Positions 16,469 to 24,915 of a DNA stretch of 64,000 nucleotides are shown here, piece after piece. This stretch comes from Streptomyces chartreusis NRRL 3882 (GTDB lineage: Bacteria; Actinomycetota; Actinomycetes; Streptomycetales; Streptomycetaceae): assembly GCF_900236475.1 (NCBI RefSeq), contig NZ_LT963352.1, forward strand, positions 4,480,501 to 4,544,500, read 5' to 3'. The position numbers were made by a program, and so were the translations under genes. The notes beneath the pieces are model-generated. The model ran no database searches, was not told the origin of the DNA, and saw nothing but the letters and a program-made list of their open reading frames with translations. Position 1 is the stretch's first letter. Each line of letters begins with the position of its first letter.

Positions 16469-17602
16469 GTGGACTTCAGCTTCACCGAGGAGCAGCAGGC
16501 GGCGGCCGAGGCGGCGAAGGGCGTGTTCACCGCGGTCGCGCCGGACGCCGTGCCCAGCCCGGCCCTGACTGCGGGCGCGGTCGCCGACACCTTCGACCGC
16601 GCCCTGTGGGCCAAGCTCGCCGACGCCGACCTGCTGAGCCTGCTGCTGGACGCGCACTACGGCGGGGCAGGCCTGGACGCGATCGCGCTGTGCCTGGTGC
16701 TGCGGGAGTCGGGGCGGGTGCTGGCCAGGGTGCCGCTGCTGGAGAACAGCGCGGCAGCCGCCGTCGTCCAGGCCTACGGCAGCGAGGAGGCGAAGGCCAC
16801 CCTGGCGGCCCGGGCGGGCCGGGGCGAGCTCGTGCTGACCGTCGCCGCACACGGCCGCACCGGCCACGACCCGGCCGAGCTCGCCGTCACCGCACGGCGG
16901 GACGGCGAGGCGTGGGTGCTGGACGGAGTGCAGACGGCGGTGCCGTGGGCGTACGACGCGGACGTCACGGTCGTCCCCGCGCACACGGAGACGGGCCGGA
17001 CCGTGCTGGCGTTGGTGCCGCGTGGCCACGAGGGGGCCGTCCTCACCGAGCAGTTCTCCACGAGCGGTGAGCGGCTCGGCGAGCTGCGGCTGGAGTCGGC
17101 GCGGCTGACCGCCCGGGACGTGATCGACGCCGACGGGGCGTGGGAGTGGCTGCGGGACCTGCTGGCCACCGGGACGTGTGCGCTGGCGCTCGGGCTCGGG
17201 GAGCGCGTGCTGCGGATGACCGGCGCGTACACGAGCGAGCGGGAGCAGTTCGGCTTCCCGATCGCGACCTTCCAGGCCGTCGCCGTGCAGGCCGCCGACC
17301 GCTACATCGACCTGCGCGCGATGGAGGCCACGCTGTGGCAGGCCGCGTGGCGGATCGCCTCGGGGGCCCCGGGCGCGCTGCCCGCCACCGGTGACGTCGC
17401 CGTCGCCAAGATCTGGGCGGCGGAGGGCGTACGCCGGGTCGTGCAGACCGCGCAGCACCTGCACGGCGGGTTCGGCGCCGACGTCGACTACCCCCTGCAC
17501 CGGTACCACGCCTGGGCCAAGCACCTGGAGCTGTCACTCGGCCCGGCGGCGGCGCACGAGGAGACCTTGGGCGACCTGCTGGCGGCCCATCCCCTGGCCT
17601 GA
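16469..17602 (+). CDS. Acyl-CoA dehydrogenase family protein
   Basis: A 377-residue flavoprotein of the acyl-CoA dehydrogenase fold: helical N-domain (FTEEQQAAAEAAKGVF), middle beta domain, and C-terminal helices with VQTAQHLHGGFGADVDYPLHRYHAWAKHLELSLG. The sequence is of the FadE type that works in alpha2beta2 heteromers in sterol or side-chain catabolism, where one chain lacks a full active site; I cannot place a catalytic Glu with confidence. The GTG at 16469 (MDFSFTEEQ) is preferred over an upstream ATG inside the operator. Transcribed alone. Confidence 0.85.
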   Translation: MDFSFTEEQQAAAEAAKGVFTAVAPDAVPSPALTAGAVADTFDRALWAKLADADLLSLLLDAHYGGAGLDAIALCLVLRESGRVLARVPLLENSAAAAVVQAYGSEEAKATLAARAGRGELVLTVAAHGRTGHDPAELAVTARRDGEAWVLDGVQTAVPWAYDADVTVVPAHTETGRTVLALVPRGHEGAVLTEQFSTSGERLGELRLESARLTARDVIDADGAWEWLRDLLATGTCALALGLGERVLRMTGAYTSEREQFGFPIATFQAVAVQAADRYIDLRAMEATLWQAAWRIASGAPGALPATGDVAVAKIWAAEGVRRVVQTAQHLHGGFGADVDYPLHRYHAWAKHLELSLGPAAAHEETLGDLLAAHPLA

Positions 17603-17638
17603 ACCCACCGGCGGCTGCGGCGGAGGGCGCTACAGCCG

Positions 17639-17986
17639 CTACAGGACGAACCCGGGCTGCCCGTCGTCCGTCACGACGGGACGGCCCGCCGCCTCCCACA
17701 CCTGCATGCCGCCGTCGACGTTCACGGCGTCGATGCCCTGCTGGGCCAGGTACATGGTGACCTGGGCGGAACGCCCGCCGGACCGGCAGATCACATGGAT
17801 CCGGCCGTCCTGCGGGGCGGCCTCGGTCAGCTCGCCGTACCGGGCGACGAAGTCGCTGATGGGGATGTGCAGCGCCCCTTCGGCATGACCGGCCTTCCAC
17901 TCGTCGTCCTCCCGGACGTCCAGCAGGAAGTCGCCGTCCTTGAGGTCCGCGACCTCGACCGTGGGCACACCAGCTCCGAAACTCAT
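17639..17986 (-). CDS. Rhodanese-like domain protein
   Basis: A 115-residue single-domain rhodanese with the active-site loop VICRSGGRSAQV (catalytic Cys) and the opening DLKDGDFLLDVREDDEWKAGHAEGALHIP. It transfers sulfane sulfur or acts as a sulfur carrier in the cytosol. It is monocistronic and converges with the acyl-CoA dehydrogenase, with only 36 bp between the stops. Confidence 0.9.
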   Translation of the reverse strand: MSFGAGVPTVEVADLKDGDFLLDVREDDEWKAGHAEGALHIPISDFVARYGELTEAAPQDGRIHVICRSGGRSAQVTMYLAQQGIDAVNVDGGMQVWEAAGRPVVTDDGQPGFVL

Positions 17987-18041
17987 GCGTCCGACGCTAC
18001 CCGAACCGGCCCGTGCCCCGCCCTGACCCGGACGACAGGCC

Positions 18042-18956
18042 CTACGGGGTGTCCGCGAGCAGCGCGGCCAGCTCCCGCTCCCGCTCGGTGACCTGGGTGA
18101 GCAGCTGCTGCCCGATCTCGTCCAGGAGGCCGTCCGGGTCGTCCGGGGCCAGCTGGAGCATGTGGCCTATGGCGCTCTCCTCCAGCTCCTTGGCGAGCAG
18201 GGCGAGCAGCTCCTTGCGCTGGGCGAGCCATTCGAGGCGGGCGTAGAGCTCCTCGGCGCGGCTCGGGCCCCGCTTCAGCTCTGGCCCCTTGGCCCACTCC
18301 TCGGCGAGCTCGCGCAGCTCCGCCTCGTCGCCCCGGGCGTAGGCGGCGTTCACCCGGGTGATGAACTCCTCGCGCCGCGCGCGTTCCTGCTCCTCCTGCG
18401 CCAGGTCCGGGTGGGCCTTGCGGGCCAGCTCGCGGTAGAGCTTGCGGGCCTCCTCGCTGGGGCGGACCCGCTGCGGTGGCCGGACCGCCTGGTCCGTGAG
18501 CATCGCCACGGCCTCCGGGAACAGGCCGCTGTCGTCCATCCAGCCGTGCAGCAGCTCCTCGACGCCGGGGATCGGCGCGAGCCGGGCCCTTGCCTCCTCC
18601 GCGCGGCGCCGGTCCTCCGCGTCGCCGCTGCGGGCGGCCCTGGCCTCCAGGATCCGGGCGTCCAGCTCCTCCAGCCGGGCGTACACCGGACCGAGCTTCT
18701 GTTCGTGCAGCCGGGAGAAGTTCTCGACCTCGACGCGGAAGGTCTCCACCGCGATCTCGTACTCGATCAGCGCCTGCTCGGCGGCCCGCACGGCCTTCTC
18801 CAGCCGCGCCTCGGGCCGCGCCGCCTCGCCTTCGCTCTGCGCCGCACCGTCCTCGGGGCGAACCTCGCCGTCCTCGGCACGCGCCGCGTCACCTTCGGGC
18901 GTCACCCGTTCCTCACCGGCGCCGCCACCACCCTGCTCAGCTTCCGGGGTCGTCAC
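18042..18956 (-). CDS. J-domain-like protein with coiled-coil N-terminal half
   Basis: A 304-residue protein. The first 45 residues are acidic low complexity. Residues about 50-130 are predicted helical coiled coil (FRVEVENFSRLHEQKLGPVYARLEELDARI). The second half holds a degenerate J-domain with the HPD tripeptide in KLYRELARKAHPDLAQEEQERA, followed by long charged helices. J-domains stimulate Hsp70 (DnaK) ATPase; here HPD sits mid-protein and no DnaK is nearby. GTG at 18956 is chosen over an upstream ATG that starts in Arg-rich sequence. Confidence 0.72.
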   Translation of the reverse strand: MTTPEAEQGGGGAGEERVTPEGDAARAEDGEVRPEDGAAQSEGEAARPEARLEKAVRAAEQALIEYEIAVETFRVEVENFSRLHEQKLGPVYARLEELDARILEARAARSGDAEDRRRAEEARARLAPIPGVEELLHGWMDDSGLFPEAVAMLTDQAVRPPQRVRPSEEARKLYRELARKAHPDLAQEEQERARREEFITRVNAAYARGDEAELRELAEEWAKGPELKRGPSRAEELYARLEWLAQRKELLALLAKELEESAIGHMLQLAPDDPDGLLDEIGQQLLTQVTERERELAALLADTP

Positions 18957-19026
18957 CCGACCAGCGTAGGCCACGGCCCGGCCACTCCCGCGCTCCGGAC
19001 AGCCGCGCGCCCGCAGAGCCCAGGAG

Positions 19027-20460
19027 TCACACCCCCGTCTCCGCCGCGACCTTCCCCGCCCGCACCGCCGCCACCAGGTCCGCGTGGTCCGCCTCCGTAC
19101 GGTCCGCATAGGCGACGGCGAACGCGGCCATCGCCTCGTCCAGCTCCTCGCTCTTGCCGCAGTAGCCGGCGATGAGGCGGGGGTCGGCGCTGTGGGCGTG
19201 GGCGCGGGCCAGGAGGGCGCCGGTCATCCGGCCGTAGTCGTCTATCTGGTCGGCTGCCAGGGCGGCCGGATCGACGCTGCCCTTGCGGTTGCGGAACTGG
19301 CGGACCTGGAAGGGGCGCCCGTCGACCGTCGTCCAGCCCAGCAGGATGTCGCTCACGACCTGCATCCGCTTCTGCCCCAGGACGACCCGCCGGCCCTCGT
19401 GGCCGGCCGCCGGCGCGTCGAAACCGGCCGTCACCAGGTGCGGCACGAGCGCCGACGCCCGCGCCTCCTTCACCTGGAGCACCAGCGGCTCGCCCCGGTG
19501 GTCCAGGAGCAGCACGACGTAGGACCGGGTGCCGACGCTGCCGGTGCCGACGACGCGGAACGCCACGTCGTGCACCGCGTGCCGGGCGAGGAGCGGCAGC
19601 CGGTCCTCCGGCAGCGTGCCGACGTACTCCTCCAGGGACGCCGCAACCGCCGCGGCCTCCTCGTCCGGGACGCGCCGCAGCACCGGCGGGGCGTCGACGA
19701 AGCGGCGCCCGCCGTCCTCGGTGGCCTCCGTCGACTTGGCCGCGAAACGGCCGCTGGTGTTGTGGCGGGCCTTCTCGGAGACCCGCTCCAGCGTGCCGAG
19801 CAGGTCATGGGCGTCCGTGTGGGAGACGAGCTCCTCGTCCGCGATGGCGTTCCACGCGTCCAGCACCGGGAGCCTCGCCAGCAGCCGCATGGTGCGGCGG
19901 TAGGCACCCACCGCGTCACAGGCCGCCTTGCGGCACCTGTCCTCGTCCGCTCCGGCCTCCCGGCCCGCGAGCACCAGGGACGCCGCGAGGCGCTTCACGT
20001 CCCACTCCCAGGGGCCGAGCACCGTCTCGTCGAAGTCGTTCAGATCGATGACCAGGCCGCCGCGGGCGTCGCCGTACAGGCCGAAGTTGGCCGCGTGGGC
20101 GTCGCCGCAGATCTGGGCCCGGATCCGGGTCATGGGGGTGCGCGCCAGGTCGTGGGCCATGAGGCCCGCGGCGCCGCGCAGGAACGCGAACGGGGTGGCG
20201 GCCATGCGGCCGACCCGGATCGGCGTCAGCTCGGGGAGCCGGCCGCGCCCCGACTCCTCGACCGCGCTCACCGCATCGGGCCGGGACTCGTCCGGATCGA
20301 GCGTGGCATGCGCGCTGCGCGGGATCCGCTTGCGCAGGGCCTTGCCCTCGTCCTTGGGCGAGCCCTCGACGGGCCACTCGGCGAAACCGCGCACCCGCGG
20401 CAGCCGACGGGTCGCCCCGTGCGCCGCCCCGCCCTCGGCCCCAGCACCGTCCCTGGTCAC
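19027..20460 (-). CDS. DUF2252 family protein
   Basis: A 477-residue protein matching DUF2252, a kinase-like/aminoglycoside-phosphotransferase-fold family of unknown substrate. It contains AQICGDAHAANFGLYGDARGGLVIDLNDFDETVLGPWEWDVKRLAASL: HGDxHxxN-like CGDAHAANF, then a DFD metal-binding motif. The GTG at 20460 is chosen because GGGGGAGG lies 8 nt upstream; the frame is open further, but that stretch crosses a DnaA-box cluster. Monocistronic. Confidence 0.85.
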   Translation of the reverse strand: MTRDGAGAEGGAAHGATRRLPRVRGFAEWPVEGSPKDEGKALRKRIPRSAHATLDPDESRPDAVSAVEESGRGRLPELTPIRVGRMAATPFAFLRGAAGLMAHDLARTPMTRIRAQICGDAHAANFGLYGDARGGLVIDLNDFDETVLGPWEWDVKRLAASLVLAGREAGADEDRCRKAACDAVGAYRRTMRLLARLPVLDAWNAIADEELVSHTDAHDLLGTLERVSEKARHNTSGRFAAKSTEATEDGGRRFVDAPPVLRRVPDEEAAAVAASLEEYVGTLPEDRLPLLARHAVHDVAFRVVGTGSVGTRSYVVLLLDHRGEPLVLQVKEARASALVPHLVTAGFDAPAAGHEGRRVVLGQKRMQVVSDILLGWTTVDGRPFQVRQFRNRKGSVDPAALAADQIDDYGRMTGALLARAHAHSADPRLIAGYCGKSEELDEAMAAFAVAYADRTEADHADLVAAVRAGKVAAETGV

Positions 20461-20538
20461 ACCGACCGCCTCCCCCGCACGGGCACGAACATCAACTCGT
20501 GCCGACCGTACAGCCGACGGCCGGAACGCGTCAGACCC

Positions 20539-20565
20539 TGTGGACATCTCCACAGCTGTGGACAA
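20539..20565. promoter_or_regulatory. Cluster of DnaA boxes upstream of the DUF2252 gene
   Basis: Three closely spaced DnaA-box-like 9-mers: TGTGGACAT (20539-20547), TCTCCACAG (20547-20555) and TGTGGACAA (20557-20565), the last a perfect inverse match to TTGTCCACA. The gap lies between the DUF2252 gene and the ArpA-like regulator. Confidence 0.55.
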
Positions 20566-20638
20566 CCCATGCGGAGCAGAAAGGAACAGGCAAGGACGGA
20601 CAGCGACACTCACGGGGCCGTCGCACTCGGGCCGGCTC

Positions 20639-21343
20639 CTACGCCCCCGACGAGACCTGCGCCGCCGGCACGGCCCCCTCCTGCACCTGCACCCGCCCCT
20701 GCACGGGCACCTCCACCTGCCCCTGCGCCAGCACCCGCTCGGCCCGCTCCGCGGAGATGTCGAGCCGGGCCAGCACCGCGGGGACGGCGATGCTCGGCAG
20801 GAAGTGTTCGAACATCACGATGATGCGGCGCTCCAGGTCCTGCCGCTGGCAGCGCAACTGGGACAGCAGCTGCACCCCCGAGAAGCTGCCGACCAGCAGC
20901 TCCGCCGTCTCGGCCACGTCGACATGCGGCAGCAGTTCGCCCTGCGCCTTCGCCTCGGCCAGCATCTGCACGTTCTGGTCGATCCACATCCGGAAGGCCG
21001 GAGTGCGGTCGAGGTCCATGGCCCCCTGGTCGAGGGCGAGCCCCACACTGGCGCGAACCAGCGGTTCGGACCGCAGCCGGCGGGCCAGCACCAGCCCGGA
21101 GTCGACGAGTTCCTGGAGCTTGCTGGACTGGGGCGGGAGCGTGATCCCGAGCTGCTCCTCGAACACCCCGACCGCCAGCTCCTCCTTGGAACCGAAGTGG
21201 AAGTACAGCGCGCCCTTGGTGACGCCCGCCCGGTCCAGGATCTCCCCGATGGTCGCCGAGGTGTAGCCACGTTCGTCGAAGACGGCCGCGGCCGCTTCGA
21301 GGATGGTCCGCCGGGTGCGGATCGCGCGCTCCTGTCGCGCCAT
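20639..21343 (-). CDS. Gamma-butyrolactone receptor-type TetR regulator (ArpA/ScbR-like)
   Basis: A 234-residue TetR-type repressor. The HTH opening RTRRTILEAAAAVFDERGYTSATIGEILDRAGVTKGALYFHF is the diagnostic form of the ArpA/ScbR/BarA receptor family. The ligand domain contains the conserved Trp (FRMW, Trp120) that stacks on the lactone in this family. It probably represses the divergent afsA-like gene until the signal binds. The ATG at 21343 has a GGAGG site 7 nt upstream. A candidate ARE operator lies in the 158-bp gap to the afsA homologue. The C-terminal 40 residues are an unusual Gln/Val/Pro-rich extension (EVPVQGRVQVQEG). Confidence 0.9.
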   Translation of the reverse strand: MARQERAIRTRRTILEAAAAVFDERGYTSATIGEILDRAGVTKGALYFHFGSKEELAVGVFEEQLGITLPPQSSKLQELVDSGLVLARRLRSEPLVRASVGLALDQGAMDLDRTPAFRMWIDQNVQMLAEAKAQGELLPHVDVAETAELLVGSFSGVQLLSQLRCQRQDLERRIIVMFEHFLPSIAVPAVLARLDISAERAERVLAQGQVEVPVQGRVQVQEGAVPAAQVSSGA

Positions 21344-21432
21344 CGGGTGCCTCCTGATCTCCGTCGATCGCAGTGAAATCGCTGTGCGGCGGGGGCGCGA
21401 GAGCCTGTCCCAGCGGTTTGTCCAACCCTTTG

Positions 21433-21457
21433 AAAAAAACCGGCTCGTCCGTATCTT
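21433..21457. promoter_or_regulatory. Candidate ARE operator between receptor and afsA homologue
   Basis: A 25-bp imperfect palindrome with halves AAAAAAACCGGC (21433-21444) and CGTCCGTATCTT (21446-21457), of the type bound by ArpA-family receptors. A further CGGTTT (21414-21419) is the inverted partner of AAACCG (21437-21442). It sits midway between the two divergent starts. Confidence 0.55.
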
Positions 21458-21501
21458 AGTCAACGCCGACCTCAGCCAGGCAGCCGATCCTGGGGGTTCT
21501 C

Positions 21502-22554
21502 ATGCCGCAGTCAGAACCTTTAAGCGCACCCACGGACGATCAGACCGGACAGGAGGGCCGTCCGGCAAACAGAACCGCTGCGGCCGTCGAGAACGCGCCA
21601 CAAGCCGCAGCCACCGACTCCGCAGAAACCACCGAAGCCCCCTCGGTCACCTCGGTCACCAAGGAACTCGCCCACCGCACCACGGAAGCAGACGTCTTCC
21701 CCGTCCGGTGGCGCCGCATCTCCGAAACCCGCTTCCGCTTCACCGCTCACTGGCCGGCCGACCACGCCTTCTTCGGGCCCGTGGACGACCGCCACCAGGA
21801 CCCGATGGTCGTGGGCGAAACGTTGCGGCAGGCCTCGATGGTGCTCGCGCACGCCGAGTTCGGCGCCCCCGCGGACACCCACTTCGTCATGTGGGACCTG
21901 ACGGTCCACACCGACCCGTCCGCGCTCCTGCTGTCGGACGCGGCACAACCGGTCGAGATCGACGTCGTGTGCTCCGAGATACGCCGTCGCGGTCGCGGCC
22001 TGCACAGCATGCGGACCACGATGGAGTTCCGCCGCGCGGGACGCTTCGTCGCCCGCGGCACCGGCAGCACCGGCTGCACCTCGCCGCTCGCCTACCGCCG
22101 GCTGCGGGCCGCGCAGTTGGCCGAAGTGGGCACCCCGGTTCCGCTGCTGCCCGGCATATCACCGGCGCTGGCCGGCCGCTCCCGCGCCGAGGACGTCGTC
22201 CTCGCCCCCGCCGACCGCCCCGGCGTCTGGCGGCTGCGCGTGGACACCGGCCATCCGGTGCTCTTCCCGCGGCCCAACGACCATGTGCCGGGCATGGTCC
22301 TGTTCGAGGCGGCCCGCCAGGCAGCGACCGCCGCCTCCGGTCGGCACCCTTTCCTGCCCCGCTCGATGGCCGCGACCTTCTCCCGGTACGCGGAGCTGCA
22401 CAGCCCGTGCTGGATCGAGACGGAGGTGCTCGACGAGGGGCCGGGAGATCCCGGAGAGACGACCGTACGGGTCTCGGGGCGGCAGGACGGCGAGTCCGTC
22501 TTCAGCGCCACGCTGACCTGCCCGCTACCGGCCCGGGTACGGTCCCTGTCGTGA
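21502..22554 (+). CDS. AfsA-family gamma-butyrolactone/butenolide biosynthesis protein
   Basis: A 350-residue homologue of AfsA/ScbA/BarX. It has two AfsA hot-dog repeats: about residues 58-190 (HRTTEADVFPVRWRRI to DHAFFGPVDDRHQDPMVVGETLRQA) and 220-345 (RAEDVVLAPADRPGVWRLRVDTGHPVLFPRPNDHVPGMVLFEAARQA). AfsA joins a beta-ketoacyl group to dihydroxyacetone phosphate, the committed step to the signalling lactone. The first 55 residues are Thr/Ala/Glu-rich and longer than in AfsA. The next gene overlaps it by 4 bp. It is likely repressed by the divergent receptor. Confidence 0.9.
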   Translation: MPQSEPLSAPTDDQTGQEGRPANRTAAAVENAPQAAATDSAETTEAPSVTSVTKELAHRTTEADVFPVRWRRISETRFRFTAHWPADHAFFGPVDDRHQDPMVVGETLRQASMVLAHAEFGAPADTHFVMWDLTVHTDPSALLLSDAAQPVEIDVVCSEIRRRGRGLHSMRTTMEFRRAGRFVARGTGSTGCTSPLAYRRLRAAQLAEVGTPVPLLPGISPALAGRSRAEDVVLAPADRPGVWRLRVDTGHPVLFPRPNDHVPGMVLFEAARQAATAASGRHPFLPRSMAATFSRYAELHSPCWIETEVLDEGPGDPGETTVRVSGRQDGESVFSATLTCPLPARVRSLS

Positions 22555-23486
22555 CGGTCGACCTTCTGATCACGGGCACCAGCGGCTTCGTCGGCAGCAG
22601 GGTCGCCGCCGCCGCAGAACGGCAACCCGGCGTCCGGGTCCGGCACTTGTCACGCCGTACCCCACCGGAGGCCGGCCCCGGCGCGTTCGTCCACGGCGAC
22701 CTCGGCGACCCGCCCTCCCTGCGCGGCAGCTGCGCGGGCACCGACGTCCTGGTGCACTGCGCCACCCGGATCGGCGGCGACGCCGGGACCGTCGAGGCCA
22801 TGAACGACCTGGGCACACGAGCCCTGGTCGAGGAGGCCGTGCGCGCCGGGGTGAGCCGGATCGTGTACGTGAGCACGGCCGCCGTCCACGGCCGGGGCCC
22901 CTTCCGCGGTGTACGCCCCGGGGAGGTGCCGATCGCGCCCGCGTCGGCCACCAGCCGCACCCGGGCCGCCGCCGAACGGCACGTCCTCGACGCGGGCGGT
23001 CTGGTGCTGCGCCCGCACCTCGTGTACGGCGAGGGCGACCGGTGGGCCGTCCCCGGACTGGTGTGGCTGCTGGGCGAGTTGTCGACGACGGCCCTCACCG
23101 GCTGTGCGGCGCTCCAGTCGATGATCGACGTCGACAGCCTGGGCCGTGCGGTGGTGGCCGCCGCCCTGTCCCCGGCGCACGACGGCGGTGTGCACCACGT
23201 CAACCACCCCGAGCCGGTGAGCGTCCCGGACCTGCTCGGGGCCGTGGGCACGCTGCTGGAGGAGCCCGGCGGCGGCGCGGCGGTGGACGTCGCCACCGCC
23301 CTGGACCGGGCCGCCGGGAAGCCGCTGGCCCTCCATCACCTCGGCATGCTCACGGTCGACCACTGGTTCGTGGACGACGCCTTCTGGAAGGACCTCGACT
23401 GCTCGCCCGGCGAGGGGTTCGCGGCCGAGTTCAGACGCGCGGCACCCTGGTACCGCTCGTTCCTCCGAGGCCGGAGAGCTTCCTGA
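22551..23486 (+). CDS. NAD-dependent epimerase/dehydratase family reductase
   Basis: A 311-residue extended short-chain dehydrogenase with the dinucleotide motif LLITGTSGFVGSRV at the N-terminus, a VYVSTAAVHGRG active-site strand, and LVLRPHLVYGEGDRW. The canonical YxxxK is not obvious (the expected Tyr position reads TRAAAERH), so its catalysis may be altered. The GTG start overlaps the afsA-homologue stop (GTGA), making it part of the lactone/butenolide pathway operon, perhaps in tailoring or reduction of the side chain. Its 3' end overlaps the convergent P450 gene by 56 bp. Confidence 0.82.
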   Translation: MTVDLLITGTSGFVGSRVAAAAERQPGVRVRHLSRRTPPEAGPGAFVHGDLGDPPSLRGSCAGTDVLVHCATRIGGDAGTVEAMNDLGTRALVEEAVRAGVSRIVYVSTAAVHGRGPFRGVRPGEVPIAPASATSRTRAAAERHVLDAGGLVLRPHLVYGEGDRWAVPGLVWLLGELSTTALTGCAALQSMIDVDSLGRAVVAAALSPAHDGGVHHVNHPEPVSVPDLLGAVGTLLEEPGGGAAVDVATALDRAAGKPLALHHLGMLTVDHWFVDDAFWKDLDCSPGEGFAAEFRRAAPWYRSFLRGRRAS

Positions 23487-24771
23487 TCGCCTCCGCCTCC
23501 TCCGGACGCGGACCCGGCTGCGAACCGGCACCGCGGCCGTGCAGCAGCACGGGCAACTCCTGGTGCCCCGTGGAGATGATGGACCGCAGCCGCTGCGGGG
23601 GCCGGGACGGATCGGCCAGGGCCAGCCGCGGGAACCGGTCGAACAGGGACGTCAGAGCCACCGTCGCCTCGGCCATGGCGAGGGGCCGGCCCAGGCAGTG
23701 GTGCACGCCGTGGCCGAAGGACACGTGGTCGCGGCTGGTGGACCGGGTGACGTCGAACCGTTCGGCGTCCGGGCCGTGCCGCTCGGGGTCGCGTCCGGCA
23801 CCGGCGAACGAGACCACGACCGGGTCGCCCTTCGGGATCGTCAGACCTGGCTCGATCTCGATGTCCTCGACGGCGTAGCGCAGTCCCGACATGGCACCGG
23901 GCGCCTCGAAGCGCAGCGACTCCTCGATGGCGTCCTCCCAGGTCACCTGCCCGGTGCGGACGAGTTCGAGCTGGTCGGGGTGGGCGAGCAGGCTGTGCAC
24001 GGTGTTGTCGATGAGGTTGACGGTCGTCTCGAAGCCCGCGGTGAGCAGCAGGATCAGGTTGTCCATCAACTCCTGTTCGCTGAGGCTGCCTTCGTCGTGC
24101 GCGGCCATCAGGGCCGTCGTCAGATCGTCGGCCGGGTGCTCGCGCTTGTACTGGAGGAACGCGGTCAGCGTGCCGTACAGCTCGACCCCGTTGGCCTGGG
24201 CGTCCTCCAGGGTGATCGCCGTGTCGAAGAAGCGGTTGATGATGCGGTAGAGGGCGCTCCGCGGGCCGTCTTCCCCCGGCGGCACGCCGAAGAGTTCGCA
24301 CACCACCTCATGCGGTATCGGCGCCGCGAACCCCGCCCGCAGGTCGACGACTTCGCCCTCCGGGATCCGCTCCAGGTCGTCCAGCGCCCGGTCGACGATC
24401 TCCTGGACGCGCGGCAGCAGCGCGTCGACACGGCGCTTGGTGAAGGCGGCGGCCATCGGCCTGCGCAGCCGGCTGTGGTCGGTGCCGTAGGCCGTGACCA
24501 TGTTGCGCACCGACACCCAGATCGCCAGCGGCCAGGTGCGGGAGATGTCCCCGTTGATCCAGGCCGGCCAGTGCTGGAAGGCGTCCTTGCTCGTCTCGGG
24601 GCCGGCCAGGAGCCGTTTGTTCAGCTCCAGGCCGTTGATCCACCACGCCCGTACGCCGCCCGGGAGTTCCACCTCCACGGCCGGTCCCTGGGCCCGGATC
24701 CGGGCTATCTCGCCGTAGAGATCCTGGCCGGACGGGTCGATCGCCAGGAAGGGGCAGGCGTGCTGTGCCAT
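23431..24771 (-). CDS. Cytochrome P450
   Basis: A 446-residue soluble bacterial P450. It shows the I-helix AGFETT (about 245-250), ExxR at EESLR (284-287) and the heme-ligand loop FGHGVHHCLGRPLA (Cys359). P450s are part of several signalling clusters, for example those for avenolide and the SRB butenolides, where they oxidise the side chain; a similar role is likely here from context. It has its own promoter region with a candidate ARE and converges on the epimerase gene, overlapping it by 56 bp. Its C-terminal 30 residues extend past the usual P450 end because of that overlap. Confidence 0.9.
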   Translation of the reverse strand: MAQHACPFLAIDPSGQDLYGEIARIRAQGPAVEVELPGGVRAWWINGLELNKRLLAGPETSKDAFQHWPAWINGDISRTWPLAIWVSVRNMVTAYGTDHSRLRRPMAAAFTKRRVDALLPRVQEIVDRALDDLERIPEGEVVDLRAGFAAPIPHEVVCELFGVPPGEDGPRSALYRIINRFFDTAITLEDAQANGVELYGTLTAFLQYKREHPADDLTTALMAAHDEGSLSEQELMDNLILLLTAGFETTVNLIDNTVHSLLAHPDQLELVRTGQVTWEDAIEESLRFEAPGAMSGLRYAVEDIEIEPGLTIPKGDPVVVSFAGAGRDPERHGPDAERFDVTRSTSRDHVSFGHGVHHCLGRPLAMAEATVALTSLFDRFPRLALADPSRPPQRLRSIISTGHQELPVLLHGRGAGSQPGPRPEEAEAIRKLSGLGGTSGTRVPRV

Positions 24772-24826
24772 GACTCATCGCTCCTCGGTCCAGAGGCTGG
24801 GGAACCATCGTGCGATCCAAGTGACG

Positions 24827-24852
24827 AAAAAACTTGGCATCCGGTTTGTTTT
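24827..24852. promoter_or_regulatory. Candidate ARE operator upstream of P450
   Basis: An imperfect 26-bp palindrome with halves AAAAAACTTGG (24827-24837) and CCGGTTTGTTTT (24841-24852), 55 bp before the P450 start. The CCGGTTT half is the inverse of the AAACCGG half in the 21433 site, as expected if one receptor binds both. Confidence 0.6.
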
Positions 24853-24915
24853 GGCCACCACTTCACCCGCTGTCGGCCATGGGAGGGGCCGACCGGCGCC
24901 CGCCGGGACGCCCTG

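Noticed and set aside
20461..20613. Longer N-terminus for the DUF2252 protein
   Set aside because: It would translate the DnaA-box cluster and lacks a ribosome site, while GTG 20460 has GGGGGAGG at 8 nt.
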